Shown here one piece after another: positions 57,334 through 64,000 of a DNA stretch of 64,000 nucleotides. Source of the stretch: Actinoplanes sandaracinus (GTDB lineage: Bacteria; Actinomycetota; Actinomycetes; Mycobacteriales; Micromonosporaceae); the NCBI RefSeq assembly GCF_030009775.1, contig NZ_JASCTH010000006.1, positions 62,001 through 126,000 of the forward strand. The letters run 5' to 3'. Under the pieces are notes generated by a model that was not told the origin of the DNA, did no database searches, and saw nothing but the letters and a program-made list of their open reading frames with translations. The position numbers and the translations under genes are program-made. Position 1 is the first letter of the stretch. The number at the start of each line of letters is the position of its first letter.

Positions 57334-58002
57334 TCACGGCCGGTCCTGGTGTGGACGCGGTGTTTCTGGGGGTGTCGCACCCGCCGTCGGCGTACCGACG
57401 GCGGGAGCGGGATTGGGAGCGCCGGTCAGACCGGCGCGTTGGCGGAAGGCAGGGGTCCGGCCCGAACGCTCGTTGGTGATCAGTTCCTCGAGCCAGCGCA
57501 CCTCGCGCTCGCAGGCGTCCAGCCCGTGGCGCTGCAATTCCAGGGTGTAGGCGTCGAGGCGGTCGGCGGCCCGGGTCAGCACGTCGCGGAGACCCTCGCG
57601 CCGCTCCTCGATGCGCCGGCGCCGGCCCTCGAGGATGCGCAGGCGGGTGGCGCGGTCGGTGCGCGAGAAGAAGGTGAAGTGCACCCCGAAACCGGCGTCG
57701 TCATACGTCTCCGGGCCGGTTTGGGTCAGAAGGGCGGCGAACCGCTCCTTGCCCTCGGCGGTGATCTTGTAGACAACTCGCCCCCGCTTGCTGGTCATCG
57801 GGGGAATGATGTCGCTGTTGGTCTCCGTGGTCTCCGCCTCGCTGATCCAGCCGGCGAGCTTCAACCGCTTCAAAGTCGGGTAAAGAGTGCCATAGCTGAT
57901 CGCGGCACGAAGTGTCCCGAGTTTGGTGGCGAGTTCCTTGCGGAGTTCGTACCCGTGCATCGGGGCTTCCTGTAGGAGGCCAAGGATCGCCATCTCCAGC
58001 AT
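57334..58002 (-). CDS. PadR-family transcriptional regulator
   Basis: 222 aa. A winged-helix PadR domain (about 1-85: [41 protein letters not shown]) is followed by a charged coiled-coil dimerisation part (about 125-180) and a Pro/Thr-rich tail. PadR proteins are usually repressors of their own operon. ATG 58002 has GGGAGGAGG upstream. It is the first gene of an operon with ino1, and a perfect palindrome 24 bp upstream is a likely operator, so it probably regulates inositol synthesis. Confidence 0.9.
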   Translation of the reverse strand: MLEMAILGLLQEAPMHGYELRKELATKLGTLRAAISYGTLYPTLKRLKLAGWISEAETTETNSDIIPPMTSKRGRVVYKITAEGKERFAALLTQTGPETYDDAGFGVHFTFFSRTDRATRLRILEGRRRRIEERREGLRDVLTRAADRLDAYTLELQRHGLDACEREVRWLEELITNERSGRTPAFRQRAGLTGAPNPAPAVGTPTAGATPPETPRPHQDRP

Positions 58003-58025
58003 GGGCCCTCCTCCCAGGTCTGTCC

Positions 58026-58048
58026 CGATGTATCGGCCCGATACATCG
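58026..58048. promoter_or_regulatory. Putative PadR operator
   Basis: A perfect inverted repeat with 10-bp arms CGATGTATCG (58026-58035) and CGATACATCG (58039-58048) and a 3-bp spacer. It contains the ATGT...ACAT pattern typical of PadR sites and lies just upstream of the padR-ino1 operon. Confidence 0.8.
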
Positions 58049-58160
58049 CAACCGTAGATCGACCCGGTCAGGTCCGCAACTCGGACATCCTCCGCGAGCG
58101 TCGCGCCACGCTGTGTGATGGCTGTCGCCGGGGACGCGAGGACCGCGTACTCTTCTCGCC

Positions 58161-58628
58161 ATGCGCACGCAGCGGCAGATCGTCGACTACTCGCTACAGA
58201 GGCGAGCGGTCCTGCGTGACGTGCGAAACGGCCGGATCGGCACACTCGAGGTCTGCGACGCCTCTCCTTACTTGAGAAACGCCGCCACCTTCCACGGCGA
58301 GCCGACCGACGAGCGGTGCCCGATCTGCCGCCGGGACAACCTGACACTGGTGCACTACGTCTATGGCGACGAGCTCAAGCAGTCCGCCGGCCAGGCTCGG
58401 AAGTTGTCCGAGCTCACGGTGCTGGCGATGACGCTGCGTGAGGTCCAGGTGTTCGTCGTCGAGGTGTGCCGTTCCTGCTCCTGGAACCACCTCATCGAGA
58501 GGTTCGTTCTCGGTCGCGACGGTCTCGCTGCCGAGGATTCGTTGCGTAATGAGGTTATGGTCTCGTCCGGTGGTGGGGGATCCCACCGTTCGGGGCAGTC
58601 GTCACACAGCGGGGAGGGCCGGCGATGA
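58161..58628 (+). CDS. DUF5318 family protein
   Basis: 155 aa. Two Cys pairs, CPIC and CRSC, could form a zinc-binding site. Its place just before the penicillin-binding protein gene matches M. tuberculosis Rv0049-ponA1. The C-terminal ~25 residues are Ser/Gly/His-rich. The function is unknown. It is divergent from padR, so the palindrome at 58026 lies in the shared promoter region. Confidence 0.83.
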   Translation: MRTQRQIVDYSLQRRAVLRDVRNGRIGTLEVCDASPYLRNAATFHGEPTDERCPICRRDNLTLVHYVYGDELKQSAGQARKLSELTVLAMTLREVQVFVVEVCRSCSWNHLIERFVLGRDGLAAEDSLRNEVMVSSGGGGSHRSGQSSHSGEGRR

Positions 58629-58800
58629 ACCGGTTGGATCTCGCTAACGTGTACGAGTTCGAGACCGGAATCCGGTCATCGCAGACACAAGACAAGGGGG
58701 CTGCCGGGACCGCAGCCGCCAACGCCCGCTCGTGGCGCAGTGTGGGGACGGCCTGTCCGGGCCTCCCGACCGCGCCCCCGCGACCGGTAGGTGTGAGGGA

Positions 58801-61527
58801 ATGAACGCGTACGGCGATTCGCAGTCAGCACGAGCCCGGGTACAGGTACCCGGGCCGTCCGCTGCTTCCACTCCTGGCGGCGAACCAGTCGACGAGGCCC
58901 GGCCGGGTCCGGGCGCTTACCGGCGCCCATCCGGCTCCGCCTCGCCCGGCCGGGCGTCGGTGGGCTCCGCTTCCGTCGGCGCCGCCTCCGTCGGCTCCGC
59001 CGCGGTGGGCTCGGCGACCCCTGGTCGTGCCTCCGTGGGCGCCACCCCCGCCGGTGGCCGCGCAGCCGTGGGATCGGCCACACCGGGCCGCGCCTCGGTG
59101 GGCTCCGCTTCCGTCGGTGGCCGCGCCTCCGTCGGGTCGGCCCCGATCGGCGGCCGGGCTTCGGTGCCGCCCATCGGGCCGGGCGGCCCGGGTGGCCCCG
59201 GTGGTCCGGGCGGTGGCTCAGGTGGCTCGGGGGGCTCCTCCGGCGGCGGCAAAAAGGGCAAGAGCAAGGCCGCCAAGAAGTACCGTCGTGCCAACGTCCT
59301 GACCGCGGCCGCTGCCGTGCTGGTCATCATGCTCGGCGTCGGCATCGTCGGTGGCACCTACTTCTTCGACGACATCAAGCTGCCCACGCCGAAGGCCGAG
59401 GATCAGATGAACACGATCCTCACCGCCGACAACAAGATCCTGCAGAGGACCGGCGAGCCTCGCATCAACGTGCCGTACCAGCAGATCAGCAAGACGATGC
59501 AGAACGCTGCCGCCGCCGCCGAGGACAAGAATTTCTGGAACCACAACGGCATCGACATGAAGGGCATCGCCCGCGCCGCGTGGAACAACTTCACCGGCGG
59601 CGAGTTGCAGGGCGCCTCGACCATCACCCAGCAGTACGCGCGGCACGTCGCTCGTGAGAAAGACATCAGCTACAGCCGCAAGCTGCGTGAGGCGGTGATC
59701 GCCCGCAAGCTGGAGTCGGAGTACGAAAAAGCCGAGATCATGGGCATGTACCTGAACTTCATCGACCTCGGCCGGGGCCGTTACGGGGTCGAGTCGGCCG
59801 CCCAGGGCTACTTCAAGGCCTCGGTGATCGAGGGCTCCAAGAACGAGATCAACCCCTACCAGGCCGCGGTGCTCGCCTCGATCATCAAGCAGCCATACGC
59901 GACCGCCACGCACAAGGGCTACGACCCGGATGTCAACCGCGTCGATGCCCAAGAGCGGTGGGAGTACACGCTCAAGAACATGCTCGAAATGGGTGCGATC
60001 ACCCAGGAGCAGTACGACAAGCGTCAGTACCCCACGGTCGAGAAGGCCACCGCGAACAGCAAGAACAACGCCGAGGGCAAGCCCGTCGGCATGGTGATGC
60101 GTCACGTGATCTACGAGCTGAACAAGCTCGGCATCAACGAGGAGAAGCTGAACAAGGGCGGCTACACGGTCACCACCACGATCAACCCGAAGGTTCAGGC
60201 GGCAGCGGAGAAAGCCGGTTCACGGCTGAGCAAGACCTCCCCGCTGTACGAGCGCCCCGAGTCGTACCAGGCCGCGGTGATCGGCGTGAACCCGAAGAAC
60301 GGCGAGGTGCTCGGGTACTACGGCGGTGACGACCCGACCGGCATCGACTACGGCGGCTACATGAAGGGTGACGGCAGCGGCCTCCCCGACGACGGCAGCG
60401 GCGGACAGTCGCCGGGCTCGACGTTCAAGATCTACACGCTGGCGGCCGGCCTCAAGGCGGACATCTCCTTCGACTCGGTCTGGGACGCGACCAAGAAGAA
60501 GGAGAACGGCGACACGATCAGCAACGCCGGCGCGGACCCCGGGACCATCTGTGGTGGCAAGAACACGTACTGCGACCTGGAGACGGCGACCGTCAAGTCG
60601 TACAACTTCCCGTTCTACTGGATCGCCGACTCCCTCGGTCAGGACAAGGTCATCGAGGCGGCCCGTGACGCGGGCGTGGGCACCATGTGGACCGACAAGG
60701 GCAAGATGATCAACCTGAAAGACGCCGAAGCCAGCAGGATGAAGAGCAGCTTCGACCGCGAGGTCGCCTTCGGCCAGTACCGCGTTGTGCCGCTCGAGCA
60801 CGCGCAGGGTGTCGCCACCCTCGTCAACGGCGGCGTCAAGCACGATGCCCACTTCGTCAAGCAGGTCAAGCAGCGCGACCCCACCACCGGCGAGGAGAAG
60901 ATCCTCTACACCGCCCCGCAGAAGGGCAAGCGGGTCTTCGCCGCCGACCAGATGTCCGACCTTCTCGGCGTGCTGAAGAGGATTCCGGTGGCGGCCGGCA
61001 ACACGATCAACGGCCGGGAGTCGGTCGGCAAGAGTGGCACCTGGGAGATCAAGGTCGGCAACAAGCGGCTGAGCGGTGACACCTGGTTCGTCGGTGGCAT
61101 CCCGCAGCTCGCGGCGACCGTCTGGGTCGGCGGCGCCGGTGAGCGCGTTCCTCTCAAGGAGAAGGACGGCGGCAACATGTTCGGCTCCGGCACGCCCGCC
61201 GCGATCTGGGAAGAATTCATCGAGACCACCGCCGAGGCGATGAAGTGGGACGAGGAGAAATTCCCCGAACGCCAGAAGACGGGCGACGCCAGCAAGGGCA
61301 ACGGCACGAAGCCGGTCGTCGTCACGCCGCCGATCGATCCGAACAGCGGCTTCTGCCAGATCGACCCGAACAACCCGCTCTGCCAGGTTGCCGGCGGCCC
61401 CGGTAACACCGCCAACCCCGGCAACGTGGGTAACAACAACAACAACAACAACGGCAACAACAACGGCGACAACGACGGCGGCGGCGGTAACAACGACGGC
61501 GGCGGCGGCAACAACGACGGCGATTGA
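58801..61527 (+). CDS. ponA: Class A penicillin-binding protein (PBP1-type)
   Basis: 908 aa. A cytoplasmic N-terminus of ~160 residues rich in Ser/Val/Gly repeats (GRASVGSASVG type) precedes one membrane helix (about 163-188). The GT51 transglycosylase domain has the catalytic Glu in EDKNFWNHNG (E241). The transpeptidase has STFK (S540), SYN (about S600) and KSGT (K744). It polymerises and cross-links peptidoglycan. The C-terminus is an Asn/Gly/Asp-rich tail of ~50 residues. ATG 58801 follows GTGAGGGA. A strong terminator follows. Confidence 0.94.
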   Translation: MNAYGDSQSARARVQVPGPSAASTPGGEPVDEARPGPGAYRRPSGSASPGRASVGSASVGAASVGSAAVGSATPGRASVGATPAGGRAAVGSATPGRASVGSASVGGRASVGSAPIGGRASVPPIGPGGPGGPGGPGGGSGGSGGSSGGGKKGKSKAAKKYRRANVLTAAAAVLVIMLGVGIVGGTYFFDDIKLPTPKAEDQMNTILTADNKILQRTGEPRINVPYQQISKTMQNAAAAAEDKNFWNHNGIDMKGIARAAWNNFTGGELQGASTITQQYARHVAREKDISYSRKLREAVIARKLESEYEKAEIMGMYLNFIDLGRGRYGVESAAQGYFKASVIEGSKNEINPYQAAVLASIIKQPYATATHKGYDPDVNRVDAQERWEYTLKNMLEMGAITQEQYDKRQYPTVEKATANSKNNAEGKPVGMVMRHVIYELNKLGINEEKLNKGGYTVTTTINPKVQAAAEKAGSRLSKTSPLYERPESYQAAVIGVNPKNGEVLGYYGGDDPTGIDYGGYMKGDGSGLPDDGSGGQSPGSTFKIYTLAAGLKADISFDSVWDATKKKENGDTISNAGADPGTICGGKNTYCDLETATVKSYNFPFYWIADSLGQDKVIEAARDAGVGTMWTDKGKMINLKDAEASRMKSSFDREVAFGQYRVVPLEHAQGVATLVNGGVKHDAHFVKQVKQRDPTTGEEKILYTAPQKGKRVFAADQMSDLLGVLKRIPVAAGNTINGRESVGKSGTWEIKVGNKRLSGDTWFVGGIPQLAATVWVGGAGERVPLKEKDGGNMFGSGTPAAIWEEFIETTAEAMKWDEEKFPERQKTGDASKGNGTKPVVVTPPIDPNSGFCQIDPNNPLCQVAGGPGNTANPGNVGNNNNNNNGNNNGDNDGGGGNNDGGGGNNDGD

Positions 61528-61539
61528 CGCTCCGGCCTG

Positions 61540-61573
61540 AAAGCGGCGCCCACCTCATGGTGGGCGCCGCTTT
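61540..61573 (+). terminator. Hairpin terminator after the PBP gene
   Basis: A perfect 15-bp stem, AAAGCGGCGCCCACC (61540-61554) / GGTGGGCGCCGCTTT (61559-61573), with a TCAT loop. Confidence 0.85.
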
Positions 61574-61663
61574 CCTATGGGGACCTGTGCGTCTGATGAA
61601 GATCGGTGTGCCGGACGTGGTCGGTCGCCTTCCCGGGCGCGGTATGCGGCATGATGCCAAGAC

Positions 61664-63187
61664 ATGAGCGCCCAACCGCCTACCGATCGGCCTGACGTCT
61701 CGAGAGCCACCTCGGACGGTTTCGTGCGGGGACTCTCCCAAGCCATCGGCGGGCCGCTCGGCGCCCACGCGGTGCCCCCGGACGCGCGGCCCGGCCGGTT
61801 CTGGACCGCGCCGCGGATCGTGATGGCCCTGGCCTGTCTGGTCCTGGCGCTCTCCTGGGTGCAGAAGTCGCCCTGCATGGACGGCAACTGGCAGAAGAAC
61901 ATCCAGTACACCCGGTACTGCTACACCGACGTGCTGGCGCTCTACTTCGCCGAGGGCATCAACGAGGGCAAGGTGCCCTACAAGGACCACCCGGTCGAAT
62001 ACCCGGTGGTCACCGGTTACTTCATGGGCGCGCTCGGGCTGCCGATCCATGCGTACGGGCAGGACCACCCGGACATCAACCAGGGCAGCTGGTTCTACAA
62101 CGCCAACGCCCTGGTGCTGTCGCTCCTGGCAGTCGCGAGTCTCGCGGTCATCCTGGCGCTCCGTAGACGCCGGCCGTGGGACGCGGCGATCTTCGCGCTC
62201 TCCCCGATCGTCCTGTTCACCGCGACCATCAACTGGGACTTCCTCGCGATCGGGCTCTTCGCCTTCGGCCTGTACCTCTGGGTCAAGCGCCATCCCGTCT
62301 GGGCCGGTGTTCTCTTCGGCCTCGGTGCGGCCGCGAAACTGTGGCCGGTGTTCATCCTCGGCCCGATCCTCGTCCTGGCTCTGCGCACCGGGCGGCTGCG
62401 GCCGTGGATCGGCTCGATGGTGGCGGCCGCGGTCACGTGGGCGGTGGTCAACTTCCCGGTCTGGTACTGGTACCGCGAGAGCTGGCTGCGCTTCTTCCGC
62501 CTCAACGACGAGCGGCCGGTCGACTGGGGCACGTTCTGGTACATCGGGCGTTACCTGGACAGCAAATGGAACACCGGGACGGCCGGGGACCAGGGCCCGT
62601 TCCAGTGGCTCAGCGACCACGTCCCCACACTCAACCTCCTGTCGTACGCCCTCTTCGGCGCCTCCTGCCTGGCGATCATGCTGCTCGGGCTGCTGGCCCC
62701 GCGCCGCCCGCGGCTCAGCCAGCTCGCGTTCCTGGTCGTGGCCGCGTTCCTGATCTTCAGCAAGGTCTGGTCGCAGCAGTACGTGCTCTGGCTCCTGCCG
62801 CTGATCGTCCTGGCCCGCCCGAAGTGGGGCGCCATCATCGCGTGGACGGTCGCCGAGATCGGATACCTGGCCGCCTTCTACGCCGAACTGATCGGCGCCG
62901 GCGGCAAGAGCGTCATCCCCGAGGGCACCTTCGTGCTCGCGTCCAGCCTGCGCCTGATCACCGTGGCGGTTCTGTGCGGTTTCGTCGTGCGGGAGATCTG
63001 GCGGCCCGAACTCGACGACGTCCGGGCCAGTTACGGCGGCGTCGACCCCGATGCGGGACCGCTCGACGGACCCGAGCATCCCTGGATCACCGGACTGCGC
63101 CGGTTCTTCGGGCAGGGTCCGTCTCAGGAGGCCCCGCCTCCGCCGCCGATCTTCAAGGGCGAGCCCGCCACCCTTGTCGGCAATTGA
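61664..63187 (+). CDS. GT87-like integral membrane mannosyltransferase
   Basis: 507 aa with about ten membrane helices between residues 45 and 440. The sequence resembles DUF2029/GT87 polyprenol-phosphate-mannose-dependent transferases; the acidic HPVEYPVVTG loop after helix one fits a GT-C active site. It is in the same position as M. tuberculosis Rv0051, after ponA1. It may add mannose to lipoglycans or proteins, but the acceptor is unknown. The C-terminus is a short proline-rich cytoplasmic tail. Confidence 0.82.
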   Translation: MSAQPPTDRPDVSRATSDGFVRGLSQAIGGPLGAHAVPPDARPGRFWTAPRIVMALACLVLALSWVQKSPCMDGNWQKNIQYTRYCYTDVLALYFAEGINEGKVPYKDHPVEYPVVTGYFMGALGLPIHAYGQDHPDINQGSWFYNANALVLSLLAVASLAVILALRRRRPWDAAIFALSPIVLFTATINWDFLAIGLFAFGLYLWVKRHPVWAGVLFGLGAAAKLWPVFILGPILVLALRTGRLRPWIGSMVAAAVTWAVVNFPVWYWYRESWLRFFRLNDERPVDWGTFWYIGRYLDSKWNTGTAGDQGPFQWLSDHVPTLNLLSYALFGASCLAIMLLGLLAPRRPRLSQLAFLVVAAFLIFSKVWSQQYVLWLLPLIVLARPKWGAIIAWTVAEIGYLAAFYAELIGAGGKSVIPEGTFVLASSLRLITVAVLCGFVVREIWRPELDDVRASYGGVDPDAGPLDGPEHPWITGLRRFFGQGPSQEAPPPPPIFKGEPATLVGN

Positions 63188-63193
63188 GTTCCG

Positions 63194-64000
63194 TCAGTTG
63201 AGGTAGAAGACGACCGCGTCCGGGACGTCCTCGCGGCGGATGTGCAGGCTGTCCACCGGCCGGTCGCCGGCGGCCTCCCACGGGGTGCCCATGGCCGGCT
63301 CGCGGAGCAGCAGGACCTTGGTGACGCCGATCGAGATCAGGTAATCGGTGCTGGCCGCGTCCGGGAAGGTGGCGACCCGGGCGCGGAGCTCGTTCTGGTG
63401 CTGAGCGGCGAAGCTGCCGCCGCCGTTGGCGACCCGCTGGAATTTCGTGGTGGTCCAGAGTTGGACCGTCTGGTCGGTGAGTTCGGCGGTGGGCAGGACC
63501 AGCATCGGGCCGGGCACCGTGCGCATCGCCGACGGCTGCGGCGGGACGACCGGGTGCGCTGTGGCGTTCCAGCCCTCCAGTGCGACCAGGATCAGCGGGG
63601 TCAGGGTGGCCAGGCGCAGCCACGGGCCGGGCCACGGCGGGATCCGCTGGGCGGCGAATTGCTCGGCACGGCGGACGAAGTCATCGGTGGCGCCGGCGGC
63701 CAGGACCGCCAGGAGCAGGGTCACCCACAGCATCAGACGCCCGGGAATCCGCAGATCGAACGCGGCCGGGAGGTGGCCGAACAGCGGGAGGTAGGTCCAG
63801 CGGCCACCGAAGAAGTTCGTGCCCAGCGTGAGGATCACCGCGACGGCGAGACCGGCCACCAGGACCAGGCGGTGCCGGAGCCGCCAGATCGACAGGAACA
63901 GGCCGGCGATGGCCAGCGCGTAGAGAACGAAGCCCGGGAGCAGCGACATCTCGGCGGCCCAGCCGAGGGATTCTCGTGGGGTGGCGTGAGCGGCCCCCCA
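63194..64000 (-). CDS. Polytopic membrane protein, C-terminal part (5' end beyond window)
   Basis: The frame is open from the right edge to a stop at 63194, ~268 residues visible. Several membrane helices come first (LLPGFVLYALAIAGLFLSIW, LVLVAGLAVAVILTLGTNFF, LMLWVTLLLAVLAAG and others), then a ~150-residue extracytoplasmic or soluble C-terminal region. It resembles the C-terminal part of large GT-C-like or YfhO-like membrane proteins but no signature is visible. It is convergent with the GT87-like gene, 6 bp apart. Confidence 0.7.
   Translation of the reverse strand, partial: WGAAHATPRESLGWAAEMSLLPGFVLYALAIAGLFLSIWRLRHRLVLVAGLAVAVILTLGTNFFGGRWTYLPLFGHLPAAFDLRIPGRLMLWVTLLLAVLAAGATDDFVRRAEQFAAQRIPPWPGPWLRLATLTPLILVALEGWNATAHPVVPPQPSAMRTVPGPMLVLPTAELTDQTVQLWTTTKFQRVANGGGSFAAQHQNELRARVATFPDAASTDYLISIGVTKVLLLREPAMGTPWEAAGDRPVDSLHIRREDVPDAVVFYLN

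Noticed and set aside
61322..63079. 585-codon minus-strand open frame opposite the PBP tail and GT87-like gene
   Set aside because: Antisense shadow spanning two genes and a terminator, with no domain.

Overview
The window is GC-rich (roughly 70%), uses many GTG and some TTG starts, and has a gene order characteristic of the replication-origin region of an actinobacterium. Low-complexity protein tails, tRNA-Ile and tRNA-Ala beside gyrA, and the neighbourhood of murJ, sigM, trxB/trxA, a cwlM-like amidase and parB fit Micromonosporaceae, most likely Actinoplanes or a relative. That assignment is inference from gene content and order.

Layout. 1-2.3 kb: an ECF sigma factor, an anti-sigma-like membrane protein and an ABC ATPase cut by the window edge, all on the minus strand. 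2.3-9.1 kb: housekeeping genes (sseA, proS, a CBS protein, a SufE-like protein, a DsbA-like protein, a YbaK-like deacylase, a Nudix hydrolase, a lipoprotein) with one isolated parS site at 6.76 kb. 9.7-20.2 kb: tRNA-Ala and tRNA-Ile, each followed by a copy of the same hairpin repeat, then DUF3566, gyrA, gyrB, dciA, recF and gnd. 20.3-25.3 kb: dnaN, oriC (DnaA-box cluster about 21.7-22.3 kb) and dnaA, with rpmH leading the opposite arm. 25.1-32.3 kb: rpmH-rnpA-yidD-yidC-jag-rsmG-parA-parB, all on the plus strand.

32.3-39.5 kb is a gene-poor stretch of about 7.3 kb. It holds six parS sites, several tandem repeats including 21 copies of GGTGGC, a 47-bp sequence nearly identical to one upstream of parA, and at its far end DnaA boxes interleaved with two parS sites. 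It looks like an expanded origin-proximal centromere and is the most unusual part of the window.

39.6-51.4 kb: a HIT-like protein, a Ddl-like ATP-grasp protein, an aminotransferase, a GNAT protein, a CwlM-like amidase, trxA/trxB, sigM with its anti-sigma partner, a transmembrane pseudokinase and murJ. 51.5-64 kb: a hypothetical protein, the CCA-adding enzyme, a sigma/beta-propeller pair, ogt, ino1 with a PadR regulator and its putative operator, a DUF5318 protein, a class A penicillin-binding protein, a GT87-like mannosyltransferase and a partial membrane protein.

How the genes work together: dnaA, dnaN, gyrA, gyrB, recF and dciA serve replication; parA, parB and parS segregate the new origins; rpmH, rnpA, yidD, yidC and jag form the usual translation and membrane-insertion cluster; murJ, the pseudokinase, the CwlM-like protein and the PBP serve peptidoglycan synthesis. 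sigM with trxB/trxA suggests a redox-stress link.
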